Shown here in pieces: positions 8,788 to 15,547 of a DNA stretch of 22,195 nucleotides. The DNA comes from an uncultured Collinsella sp. GTDB taxonomy: Bacteria; Actinomycetota; Coriobacteriia; Coriobacteriales; Coriobacteriaceae. The notes beneath the pieces are model-generated. The model worked only from the letters and a program-made list of their open reading frames with translations, ran no database searches and was not told the DNA's origin. Within the stretch, counting starts at the first letter, position 1, and each line of letters begins with the position of its first letter. The stretch is from NCBI GenBank assembly GCA_900543275.1, contig UQQL01000030.1, positions 1-22,195 on the forward strand, written 5' to 3'. Made by a program: the position numbers and the translations under genes.

Positions 8788-8813
8788 CCCCTCTTGTCCT
8801 TAGCACCCATAGC

Positions 8814-8840
8814 AATAAAGAGGGCCGCAAGCGACCCTCT
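8814..8840 (-). terminator. Terminator after amidohydrolase, just ahead of kinase 2
   Basis: On the minus strand AGAGGGTCGC pairs with GGCCCTCT around a short TTGC-containing loop and runs into a weak T-rich tail (CTCTTTATT). It lies about 60 bases after the amidohydrolase stop and about 26 bases before the kinase start. The weak T tract suggests incomplete termination and read-through into the kinase. Confidence 0.6.
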
Positions 8841-8842
8841 CC

Positions 8843-8857
8843 ATTGCATTATGCAAT
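8843..8857. promoter_or_regulatory. Perfect 7-1-7 palindrome, candidate operator
   Basis: ATTGCATTATGCAAT is a perfect inverted repeat around a single central base. On the minus strand it contains CATAAT, a possible -10, upstream of kinase 2. A repressor bound here would cover such a promoter. No regulator is identified, and the -35 region is poor. Confidence 0.35.
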
Positions 8858-8898
8858 CAAAAACTGTGTTTTACATCAAGCCATCGACAAACGGTATC

Positions 8899-10176
8899 TT
8901 AGGCGCTGTATTTGTTAGCCTCACCAAAAGTGCCAGCCTCGACGATCCAGCCATCCTTCATGATGACGTCCATGTTGTCGGTGTTGAGCACGTGGATGTC
9001 GGCGGCGACGTCACCGTTGACAACCAGCAGGTCGGCGCACTTGCCGGCCTCGATGGAACCGGTCTCGTCCTCGATGTGGCACATCTTGGCACCGTTGAGG
9101 GTGGCGCAGGTGATGGTCTCGACCGGAGTGAAGCCGATCTTGTCGACGAACTCGTACATCTCCTCGATGGAGCAGGTGCCGTACGGGGTGACGAAGGAGA
9201 AGGAGTCGGAGCCGATCGTCATGACGACGCCGCGCTTCTTGGCCTCGCGCAGGCAGTCGTAGTTGCGCTGCAGCTCCTTCTCGACCAGGGTGCCCTCGTA
9301 CTTGTCGTGCAGCTCGGGGACGTAGACGGGCGGATAGGTGGCGTACCAGGTGGGCAGGAAGGCGATCGTCGGGGTGAAGAAGGTGCCCTGCTCGGCCATG
9401 AGGTCCATGGTTCGCTCATCGATATCGAAGCCGTGAATCAGCTGCTCGCAGCCAAAGCGAACGGAATCGTAGGCAGCGGCGTGGTTGTTGTAGCAGTGGC
9501 TCCACACGGGGATGCCGACCATCTTGGCCTCTTCGACCACAGCCTGGATCTCCTCGGAGCAATAGTGCTGGTCGCGACCGGAATCCCAACGCCAGATGCC
9601 GCCACCGGTAGCCCAGATCTTGATGGCATCGGGGTTCTCGCGCAGGCGACGACGGACGGCCTTGCGCAGATCCCAAGGACCGTCGACCTGATCGCCCCAG
9701 GGGTGCGATTCCTTGTTGAGCTCCTGGCTGCAGTGGTGGGAGTCGCCGTGGCCGGCAACGCGGCAGAAGCCAAGGCCGGTGGCCAGAACGCGCGGGCCCT
9801 TGAAGACGCCCTTGTCGATGCAGTCACGGATCTGGATACCAAAGCGGCCGATCTCGCAGACGGTGGTGAGGCCGTGGGTGAGGCAGTCGTAGGCCTGCTT
9901 GACGGCGACGGCCTGCTTCTCGAGAAGCGGCTGCATGACCCAATCGGTGTCATCGTCGGTCAGGTTGCCCGAGAAGTGCAGGTGGGTGTCGATCAGGCCG
10001 GGAAGGACGGTCTTGCCGGCGGCGTCGATGACCTCAACGCCCTCGGGAAGGTCCTGCATGGCGCCGGCGTACTCGATCTTGCCGTTGTCGTCGACGAGAA
10101 CGAGGGAGTTCTCGACCGGCTCGGCACCGGTACCGTCGATGAGCTTGCCGCCAACGATTGCATACTTAGTGGACAT
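8899..10176 (-). CDS. Metal-dependent amidohydrolase (imidazolonepropionase/prolidase-like)
   Basis: A 425-residue amidohydrolase-superfamily enzyme with a TIM barrel flanked by a beta-sandwich. Ligand positions are visible: H65 and H67 in LIDTHLHF, a probable carboxylated K186 in AIKIWATGGG, H227 in WSHCYNN, H248 in LIHGF, and catalytic D324 in IGSDSF. Pairing K186 with the HxH motif points to the binuclear branch that includes Xaa-Pro or acyl-amino acid hydrolases and imidazolonepropionase-like proteins; the exact substrate is not predictable. There is no signal peptide, so it is cytosolic. AAGGAGG precedes the ATG at 10176. The amino acid permease gene lies 131 bases upstream on the same strand, suggesting import of an amino acid derivative or dipeptide that this enzyme hydrolyses. 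Confidence 0.88.
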   Translation of the reverse strand: MSTKYAIVGGKLIDGTGAEPVENSLVLVDDNGKIEYAGAMQDLPEGVEVIDAAGKTVLPGLIDTHLHFSGNLTDDDTDWVMQPLLEKQAVAVKQAYDCLTHGLTTVCEIGRFGIQIRDCIDKGVFKGPRVLATGLGFCRVAGHGDSHHCSQELNKESHPWGDQVDGPWDLRKAVRRRLRENPDAIKIWATGGGIWRWDSGRDQHYCSEEIQAVVEEAKMVGIPVWSHCYNNHAAAYDSVRFGCEQLIHGFDIDERTMDLMAEQGTFFTPTIAFLPTWYATYPPVYVPELHDKYEGTLVEKELQRNYDCLREAKKRGVVMTIGSDSFSFVTPYGTCSIEEMYEFVDKIGFTPVETITCATLNGAKMCHIEDETGSIEAGKCADLLVVNGDVAADIHVLNTDNMDVIMKDGWIVEAGTFGEANKYSA

Positions 10177-10186
10177 GGTTCCTCCT

Positions 10187-10198
10187 TATGGATCCATA
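10187..10198. repeat. 12-bp perfect palindrome near the amidohydrolase ribosome site
   Basis: TATGGATCCATA reads the same on both strands and ends two bases before the AAGGAGG ribosome site region of the amidohydrolase. It may be chance or a small regulatory site. Confidence 0.3.
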
Positions 10199-10206
10199 TA
10201 GTGGGC

Positions 10207-10230
10207 GAGGCCATGTTGGGTTATGGCCTC
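10207..10230 (-). repeat. Intercistronic hairpin 1 (permease-amidohydrolase)
   Basis: GAGGCCAT and ATGGCCTC form a perfect 8-bp stem with an 8-base loop. There is no T tract, so it is not a terminator. With the neighbouring hairpin at 10259-10287 it would sit in the mRNA between the two genes and could set their relative stability or translation. Confidence 0.55.
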
Positions 10231-10258
10231 ACAAAGCTACCCAAGTGGTGCCGGGTTC

Positions 10259-10287
10259 GGTGCGCGGAAGAGAGGGGTCCGCGCACC
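10259..10287 (-). repeat. Intercistronic hairpin 2 (permease-amidohydrolase)
   Basis: GGTGCGCGGA pairs perfectly with TCCGCGCACC (10 bp) around a short loop, 21 bases after the permease stop codon. No T tract follows in either direction, so an mRNA stability or processing hairpin is more likely than a terminator. Confidence 0.6.
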
Positions 10288-10307
10288 CGATCCGCCCCGG
10301 CTGGGCG

Positions 10308-11759
10308 TTATTTTTTGCGGGAATTGGTGAAGGCCATGAGGGCCAGGCCAACGGCCAGCCAGCCGATCACGATGCTCCACTCCACCATGTTGAGGGAGGC
10401 GGGAGAGAACGGGACCACGAGCAGGCCAATGATGACGGCGCAGGCAGCGACAGCGAGGCTGATGCCAAACTTGCCGCCGGGCACCTCGTAAGGACGAGGC
10501 AGGTCGGGCTCGGTGAAGCGCATACGCAGGCAAGCGAGGGCGACCATGCCGCAGGAGAAGATGAAGGCGAGAGCCGACACGTTGGTCAGAGGGATGAGCA
10601 TGTTCTTGCCCAGGAACGGACCGATGACGGTGATGACGCCCAGAACGGCGCAGGCGAGCTTGGGAGCGCCGGACTTGGGATCGACCTCGGCGAACTTCTC
10701 GGGCAGCTGGCCCTTGCGGCCCATGGCGAGCATGATGCGGCTCGTGGCGCCGTAGAAGGAGTTCATCGGGCCCATGGGTCCAAGCGTGGCGATGACGAGC
10801 ATGGCCAGGTACAGGAGCATGTTGATGCCCTTGAGGCAGGCAAGCGCGGGAACCGGGCTCTTAACAAACTCATGCCAGTCGAGGATGGTGCCGAACGAGT
10901 AGATGCAGACCATGTAGAAGCCGCCGGCGGCCAGCAGAGCCAGGGAGATGATCTTGCCGAACTTGTTCCAGTTGAGGCCCTCGGCTGCTTCCTCAGCCTG
11001 CTGAGGAATGGTATCGAAGCCGGCGTAGAAGAACGGGGTCAAAACCAGGACCGACACGATGCCGGCGAACAGGCTGGTGCCCTCGGTAGCGGGCTTGCCG
11101 CCGCCAGCACCGGTGACCTGGGAGAACACGGGCATGGCGTGTTCCGGCGAACCGGTGAACAGCGAGACACCCATGGCGAGCAGCATGCCGCAGAGCAGAG
11201 CCTTGGTCAGGAAGGCCTGGAGCTTGGCGGCCGAGCTGGCACCGCGGAAGTTGAGGAAGATGACGTAGACTGCAAAGCCGAGCGCGATTAGCGTCGGGAA
11301 CAAGTAAACGTCGGCGCCCAAGATGGTGTAGAGCTTGACGGCGCGCAGCCACTCAAGACCGGGCAGGCTGCCGAACATCTCGGACACGAGGGTCGAAATG
11401 GCGATGGCCTCCCACGGGCACAGGATGCCGTTGCCCAGGGCCAGGAGCCAACCGGTGATGTAGCTCAGCGTACGGCCAAAGCTACGGTCGACATACTCGA
11501 CGATGCCGCCCGAGATGGGGATAGCAGCCGTGAGCTCACCGAAAACAGCTCCGACGGGCACGAGGAAGATTGCACCCAAGAGGAATGCGATCATAGCGGG
11601 AACGGGACCGCCGCCCACGACCATCCAGTCGCCGACCTGCAGGACCCAACCAGTACCGATGATGGCACCGAAACCGATGGTGAAGAAGTTCCAGAGCGAA
11701 AGCGTTTTCTTCATGCCGCCGTTACCTTCGACTGCAACTTCTGCGTTCTTGTCCGCCAT
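10308..11759 (-). CDS. APC-superfamily amino acid permease
   Basis: A 483-residue polytopic transporter with about 12 membrane segments. The first-helix motif GFGAIIGTGW is the substrate and ion site of the APC (amino acid-polyamine-organocation) fold; FGELTAAIPISGGIVEYVDRSFG follows in helices 2-3, and AGFDTIPQQAEEA is the usual loop after helix 6. The ATG at 11759 has a strong GGAAAGGAGGGG ribosome site. The C-terminal half ends in a short basic tail (TNSRKK). It is the first gene of a two-gene unit with the amidohydrolase. The substrate is probably an amino acid or small peptide-like compound, inferred only from that pairing. Confidence 0.9.
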   Translation of the reverse strand: MADKNAEVAVEGNGGMKKTLSLWNFFTIGFGAIIGTGWVLQVGDWMVVGGGPVPAMIAFLLGAIFLVPVGAVFGELTAAIPISGGIVEYVDRSFGRTLSYITGWLLALGNGILCPWEAIAISTLVSEMFGSLPGLEWLRAVKLYTILGADVYLFPTLIALGFAVYVIFLNFRGASSAAKLQAFLTKALLCGMLLAMGVSLFTGSPEHAMPVFSQVTGAGGGKPATEGTSLFAGIVSVLVLTPFFYAGFDTIPQQAEEAAEGLNWNKFGKIISLALLAAGGFYMVCIYSFGTILDWHEFVKSPVPALACLKGINMLLYLAMLVIATLGPMGPMNSFYGATSRIMLAMGRKGQLPEKFAEVDPKSGAPKLACAVLGVITVIGPFLGKNMLIPLTNVSALAFIFSCGMVALACLRMRFTEPDLPRPYEVPGGKFGISLAVAACAVIIGLLVVPFSPASLNMVEWSIVIGWLAVGLALMAFTNSRKK

Positions 11760-11779
11760 TGTTCCCCTCCTTTCCTTAT

Positions 11780-11826
11780 TGACGCCTCTTTGGCGTCACC
11801 CCTTGCGCGGTCTGTTTTGCCGCGCG
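11780..11826 (-). promoter_or_regulatory. Two leader hairpins before the permease
   Basis: TGACGCC-TCTTT-GGCGTCA is a perfect 7-bp stem just upstream of the permease ribosome site, and GCGCGG/CCGCGC forms a second stem further upstream. Both would lie in the 5' leader of the permease mRNA. I cannot match them to a known riboswitch. Confidence 0.4.
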
Positions 11827-11829
11827 CTT

Positions 11830-12057
11830 TTATTTCGTGGCTTTAAGATACGGCCTTGGCACAGCAGCGCCGCTTGTGGCTCGACCGAAGGCAGAACTGC
11901 AAAACGAGCGGCGCCGTTTTTGGGACGAACGGCGGAAGACGTCATTCGTCTTGGACGCTTTCATCTTGTCTGCTTTTGAATACCTGTTGCCGTGACGCTT
12001 GGCGCGCGGCGCGGCAACGTTCATACCATTTGTCAGGCTTTTGGCGCACATACCCAT
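11830..12057 (-). CDS. Possible small basic protein, unknown
   Basis: A 75-codon reading frame rich in Lys, Arg and Ser, with AGAGG 8 bases before its ATG. Its codon use in the first two thirds is similar to neighbouring genes. It ends 70 bases before the permease start on the same strand, so it could be a leader cistron. I recognise no domain, and two inverted repeats inside it (around 11860-11911 and 11989-12021) could equally mean that the stretch is a structured leader. Apart from this frame the 356-base gap 11760-12115 holds only the hairpins listed. Confidence 0.25.
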   Translation of the reverse strand: MGMCAKSLTNGMNVAAPRAKRHGNRYSKADKMKASKTNDVFRRSSQKRRRSFCSSAFGRATSGAAVPRPYLKATK

Positions 12058-12115
12058 GTGTCGCGCCTCTTTTTATGTAGGATAGACAAGTTACACATGA
12101 GGCAAGGTGATTCGA

Positions 12116-13117
12116 ATGGCATATGGATACAATGACGGCGACCAACGGCCACAAAGCGTGCGCCTTGCTGGCCGCACCACGCCAACGCCCAGAAGCACCT
12201 CCGACAACGACAACCCGCAGCGCCCCCAAGAGCAGCCCGGGGCTTCTTCTCGGCAACAAAGCCGTACCGTGCAACAGTCAGACCGCGTGAGTACGAGCAC
12301 ACGCCAACGTCAGACCGACACATCGCAGCCACGCCGCTACGATCGCCGTAAGACCGACTACTACGTTAAGCGCTCCTTTTCGCGACCTCAACGCGATCGC
12401 GGCAATTCCGCCCCTCGCCCCGCGTCGCACACCACAAGTCACGCGCTTCCGGCCCGCCGCCTACGCCTTGCGTTTTGCTCCATCGCCGCCTGCCTCGTCT
12501 TTGTGTTTTTGGGATCCTGTATCTCTCACGGATCAGCCGGTCTCGAGCCCACTGCCGAGGACAAGCTGCTTAAAGCTCCCGTCGCACCCGGTTACTCCTT
12601 TGCGTTCTCGACCCCACGCTCGCAGTGGCAGGCCGGCACCATGCCCCACATCTACCAAATTGACCCCGCATGGTCGGAGCTGCCCTATGCCGGTGGCACT
12701 ATTCGCGAAAACGCTTGCGGTCCCACTTGCCTCACCATGGTCTATATCTTTAAGACCGGCCATACCGATAAGACGCCGGTCGATATATGCGCACTGGCCG
12801 AAGCCGGCAACTACGCCCCCACTGGTGCCACCGAGTGGTCGTTTATGACAGGCGGTGCGTGGCAGCTGGGGCTCAACGGAACACAGCTCTATAACAATCG
12901 CGAATCGATTACCCAAGCACTTCGCTCGGGTGCGCCCGTCATCGCCGCAGTGCGCCCCGGTACGTTTACCAACGTAGGCCACTACATCGTGCTCTACGGC
13001 ATCGACGATGCCAACCAGATTGGCGTCTACGACCCCAACTCGGCCAGCCGCAGCGCCCGCCGCTGGGGCGTGGTGGAGGTCCTCAACGAAATCGAAGCCA
13101 TGTGGGCCTACTACTAG
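12116..13117 (+). CDS. Membrane-anchored C39-type cysteine peptidase-like protein
   Basis: A 333-residue protein in three parts. Residues 1-115 are a low-complexity cytoplasmic tail rich in Gln, Arg, Ser and Thr. Residues about 117-135 form one hydrophobic helix, giving a type II topology. Residues about 175-333 are a peptidase_C39_2-like domain outside the cell: IYQIDPAWSELPY, nucleophile C201 in ENACGPTCLTM, H289 in VGHYIVLYGID, and D306/N308 in VYDPNS. Such domains cleave peptides or act on cell-wall-linked substrates, but the target here is unknown. The ATG at 12116 has AAGGTGA upstream; the GTG at 12107 lies inside that ribosome site and is unlikely. The gene stands alone, divergent from the permease, and is followed by the inverted-repeat element at 13131-13356. 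Confidence 0.82.
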   Translation: MAYGYNDGDQRPQSVRLAGRTTPTPRSTSDNDNPQRPQEQPGASSRQQSRTVQQSDRVSTSTRQRQTDTSQPRRYDRRKTDYYVKRSFSRPQRDRGNSAPRPASHTTSHALPARRLRLAFCSIAACLVFVFLGSCISHGSAGLEPTAEDKLLKAPVAPGYSFAFSTPRSQWQAGTMPHIYQIDPAWSELPYAGGTIRENACGPTCLTMVYIFKTGHTDKTPVDICALAEAGNYAPTGATEWSFMTGGAWQLGLNGTQLYNNRESITQALRSGAPVIAAVRPGTFTNVGHYIVLYGIDDANQIGVYDPNSASRSARRWGVVEVLNEIEAMWAYY

Positions 13118-13130
13118 TCATTGGGGACAC

Positions 13131-13356
13131 TCGTTGGGGACAGACTTAAATGAGTAGTCCCAGATTGCCAGGAACCGCCGGTACGGAAAGCGCATCCCAC
13201 TTTGGAACTCAATGGTGAGATGCGCTTTCCGCTAGCGGTCCGTTTGGGAAACAACATCCAGCTTTTCGGCCAAATTCCGGGATGCATTTTCCCGTTGAGG
13301 ACCTCAAAGGAAACTGCACCCGTTTTGGACTACTCATTTAAGTCTGTCCCCAACGA
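13131..13356. mobile_element. 226-bp MITE/REP-like element with 30-bp perfect terminal inverted repeats
   Basis: Positions 13131-13160 and 13327-13356 are exact reverse complements (core TTGGGGACAGACTTAAATGA). Inside are two further hairpins: GGAAAGCGCATC (13185-13196) with its complement at 13219-13230, and an imperfect one at 13246-13293. There is no reading frame of note. A partial copy of the end motif (TTGGGGACA) lies just outside at 13121. The GGGGACAGACT-type end resembles repeats associated with RAYT-type transposases, from memory only. It sits between the peptidase gene and the arcC terminator; the 350-base gap 13118-13467 contains just this element and that terminator. Confidence 0.8.
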
Positions 13357-13366
13357 CTAGGTGAAT

Positions 13367-14412
13367 AGCAAAAGCCCCGCAGTCGGAGCGGACTGCGGGG
13401 CTCATGAAGAGAGGCTAGTTTGTGGGCGCTTTGCCTGGCGCCCACGGGAGAGGCAACAGAGTAGAGGCTACTCGTGGATGCGGGTGCCGGAGAGGCCGGC
13501 CATGGTCTCGGCGGCCTTGTCCAGGGCGCCGATGATGCAGGTGCGGCCCTTGCGGGAGCGGGCGAACTTGATGGCGGCGCGGACCTTGGGCTCCATGGAG
13601 CCCTTGCCGAACTGGCCCTCGTCGGCCAGGCGCTCGGCCTCGTCGGCGGTGAGGTCCTCGAGCTCCTCCTGGTTGGGCTTGCCAAAGTTGATGGCGACGT
13701 GCTCGACGGCGGTCAGCAGGAACAGGACGTCGGCGTCGCAGTCCTCGGCCAGCAGCTCGCCGCCCAGGTCCTTGTCGATGACGGCGGGAACGCCCTTGTA
13801 GCAGCCCTTGTTCTCGTAGTCGCGGACGACGGGGATGCCGCCGCCACCGCAGGCGATGACGATGAACTCGTTGTCGAGCAGGTTGAGGATGGAGTCGGCC
13901 TCGACGATCTTCTTGGGATCGGGGGAGGCGACGACGCGACGCCAGCCGCGGCCGGAATCCTCGACGAAGACCTTGGAGGGGTCCTCGGCCATGAACTCCT
14001 TGGCCTGCTCCTCGGTGTAGAAGGGGCCGATCGGCTTAGTCGGGTTCTTGAACGCGGGATCGTCGGGATCGCACTCGATCTGGGTGACGACGGTGGCGGC
14101 GTGCCAACGCTTATAGCGCTTGTGCATCTCGCGGCCGATGCCCTGCTGCAGGTGGTAGCCGATGTAGCCCTGGGACATGGCGCCGCACTCGGGCAGCGGC
14201 ATCTCGGGGGTACCGATGGCATCGTGGGCAGCGGCGAAGGCGTTCTGGATCATGCCGACCTGCGGGCCGTTGCCGTGGGTGATGATGATCTCGTTGCCCT
14301 GCTCGATGAGGCCGAGGAGAGCGTGGGCGGTGTTGCTCACGGCCTCGATCTGCTCGACGGGGTTGTTGCCGAGGGCGTTGCCGCCGAGGGCGACGACAAT
14401 ACGATCGGGCTT
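13367..14412 (-). repeat. Direct repeat copy 1 (arcC body and terminator)
   Basis: This stretch matches 20492-21537 without gaps at a constant offset of 7125. By eye, the roughly 100 bases of 3' flank differ at 6 positions, while the coding part 13468-14412 shows none. At 14413 the two copies diverge abruptly within the seventh codon of arcC. Confidence 0.93.
13371..13402 (-). terminator. Terminator of arcDABC operon
   Basis: On the minus strand AGCCCCGCAGTC pairs with GACTGCGGGGCT (12 bp) around a 6-base loop and is followed by TTTTGCT. It lies 66 bases after the arcC stop codon. The second arcC copy carries the same terminator with one stem change. Confidence 0.9.
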
Positions 14413-14430
14413 TCCGTACGGTTTACTCAT
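13468..14430 (-). CDS. arcC: Carbamate kinase, copy 1 (operon copy)
   Basis: A 320-residue enzyme that moves the phosphate of carbamoyl phosphate to ADP, giving ATP, ammonia and CO2; it is the ATP-forming step of the arginine deiminase pathway. Visible motifs are VVALGGNALG at about 12-21, IITHGNGPQVG near 48-58, ACGGGGIPVV and AVIDKD of the amino acid kinase fold, and LTAVEHVAINFGKP near the nucleotide site. Length is normal for the family. The start at 14430 is preceded by GGGAAGTGA and lies 23 bases after the arcB stop, so it is the last gene of arcDABC. The protein differs from the second copy only at residue 5 (Tyr here, Leu there), and the nucleotide sequence is identical from codon 7 onward. 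Confidence 0.97.
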   Translation of the reverse strand: MSKPYGKPDRIVVALGGNALGNNPVEQIEAVSNTAHALLGLIEQGNEIIITHGNGPQVGMIQNAFAAAHDAIGTPEMPLPECGAMSQGYIGYHLQQGIGREMHKRYKRWHAATVVTQIECDPDDPAFKNPTKPIGPFYTEEQAKEFMAEDPSKVFVEDSGRGWRRVVASPDPKKIVEADSILNLLDNEFIVIACGGGGIPVVRDYENKGCYKGVPAVIDKDLGGELLAEDCDADVLFLLTAVEHVAINFGKPNQEELEDLTADEAERLADEGQFGKGSMEPKVRAAIKFARSRKGRTCIIGALDKAAETMAGLSGTRIHE

Positions 14431-14453
14431 AGTGTTCGTTCACTTCCCGGCTA

Positions 14454-15461
14454 CTAGCGAAGCGTCGCGTACATCATGGCCTTAATGGTATGCATGCGGT
14501 TCTCGGCCTCCTGGAACACGCGAGACTGCGCGCTCTCAAAGACCTCGTCGGAAACCTCCATCTCGGTCACGCCGAACTTCTCGGCAATCTCGGCGCCGAT
14601 GGTGGTCTGCGTATCGTGGAAGCTCGGCAGGCAGTGCATAAAGATGGCGCCGGGGTTTGCCTTGGCCATGACCTCGGGCGTTACTCGATAGGGAGAGAGA
14701 AGATCGATTCGGCTCTTCCACAGCTCCTCAGCCTGGCCCATACCGACCCAAACGTCCGTATAGATCACGTCTGCATCCTTGACGCCCTCGTCGATATCCT
14801 CAGTGAGCTGGATCGTGCAGCCATTCTGAGCGGCGATCTCCTGGCAGCGCTCAAGAAGCTCGGGATCGAAGTGCGTGGCGCCCTCGACATCGCCCTTGGG
14901 TCCGCAGGAGCAGAAGTTAATGCCGAGCTTGGCGCAGATAACCATCAGGGAGTCGCTGACGTTGCCCTGCTCCTTGCCCATATAGGTGAGCTTCATGCCG
15001 CGCGTGTCGCCAAACTCCTCACGCATGGTAAGAATGTCGGCAAGGGCCTGGGTGGGATGGTACTCGTTGGTCAGACCGTTCCAGACGGGAACGCCAGCCT
15101 TGGCGGCAAGCTCCTCGACGATCGACTGGTCGGAGCCGCGATACTCAATACCGTCATACATGCGACCGAGCACGCGGGCGGTATCCTCGATGGACTCTTT
15201 CTTGCCCATCTGCGACGAGCCGGGGTCGAGGTAGGTCACACCCATACCCAGGTCCATACCGCCGACCTCGAAGGCACAGCGCGTGCGCGTTGAGGTCTTC
15301 TCAAACAGCAGGACAATGTTCTTGCCCTCGAGAAAGCGGTGCGGATAACCGGCGCGCTTCATATCCTTGAAGTTCTTTGAGAGGTCGAGCATGTACTCGA
15401 TTTCCTCGGACGTAAAGTCAAGCAGGGTAAGAACGCTTCGACCAGAAAGATTAAGAGCCAT
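14454..15461 (-). CDS. arcB: Ornithine carbamoyltransferase, catabolic
   Basis: A 335-residue transcarbamoylase. FEKTSTRTRCAFEVG is the carbamoyl phosphate loop, HPTQALADILTM and the later HCLPSFHD are family signatures, and DVWVGMGQ marks the ornithine domain. Placement between arcA and arcC shows that it runs in the catabolic direction, splitting citrulline with phosphate into ornithine and carbamoyl phosphate. The start was set at the ATG 15459-15461 (ALNLSGRSVLTLLDFT) because AAAGGA lies 9 bases upstream and family members begin there; the longer frame to 15521 passes through an intergenic hairpin. HCLPSF replaces the common HCLPAF, a conservative change. The enzyme is cytosolic. Confidence 0.96.
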   Translation of the reverse strand: MALNLSGRSVLTLLDFTSEEIEYMLDLSKNFKDMKRAGYPHRFLEGKNIVLLFEKTSTRTRCAFEVGGMDLGMGVTYLDPGSSQMGKKESIEDTARVLGRMYDGIEYRGSDQSIVEELAAKAGVPVWNGLTNEYHPTQALADILTMREEFGDTRGMKLTYMGKEQGNVSDSLMVICAKLGINFCSCGPKGDVEGATHFDPELLERCQEIAAQNGCTIQLTEDIDEGVKDADVIYTDVWVGMGQAEELWKSRIDLLSPYRVTPEVMAKANPGAIFMHCLPSFHDTQTTIGAEIAEKFGVTEMEVSDEVFESAQSRVFQEAENRMHTIKAMMYATLR

Positions 15462-15502
15462 GATTTGAATCCTTTCGATTGTTGGAACACACAAGGAGGG
15501 AT

Positions 15503-15530
15503 GGGCGGCGCAGACGCACACGCGCCGCCC
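15503..15530 (-). repeat. arcA-arcB intercistronic hairpin
   Basis: GGGCGGCGC and GCGCCGCCC form a perfect 9-bp, all-GC stem in the 86-base gap between arcA and arcB. There is no T tract, so it is more likely an RNA processing or stability element than a terminator. Confidence 0.65.
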
Positions 15531-15547
15531 AGATACGCTAACGCTGA

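Noticed and set aside
8794..10491. A 565-codon plus-strand open frame
   Set aside because: It lies antisense over the amidohydrolase, which has a full motif set and ribosome site. The antisense product is a low-complexity Val/Asp/Gly/Leu protein, typical of the mirror frame of a GC-rich gene.
11860..11911. Terminator upstream of the peptidase (GCGCCGCT/AGCGGCGC followed by GTTTTTG)
   Set aside because: The loop is over 30 bases and no plus-strand gene precedes it, so it is weak as an intrinsic terminator.
13474..14457. A 327-codon plus-strand frame, repeated at 20599-21594
   Set aside because: It is the mirror frame of carbamate kinase in both copies. Its duplication follows from the DNA identity of arcC and is not evidence of a second gene.
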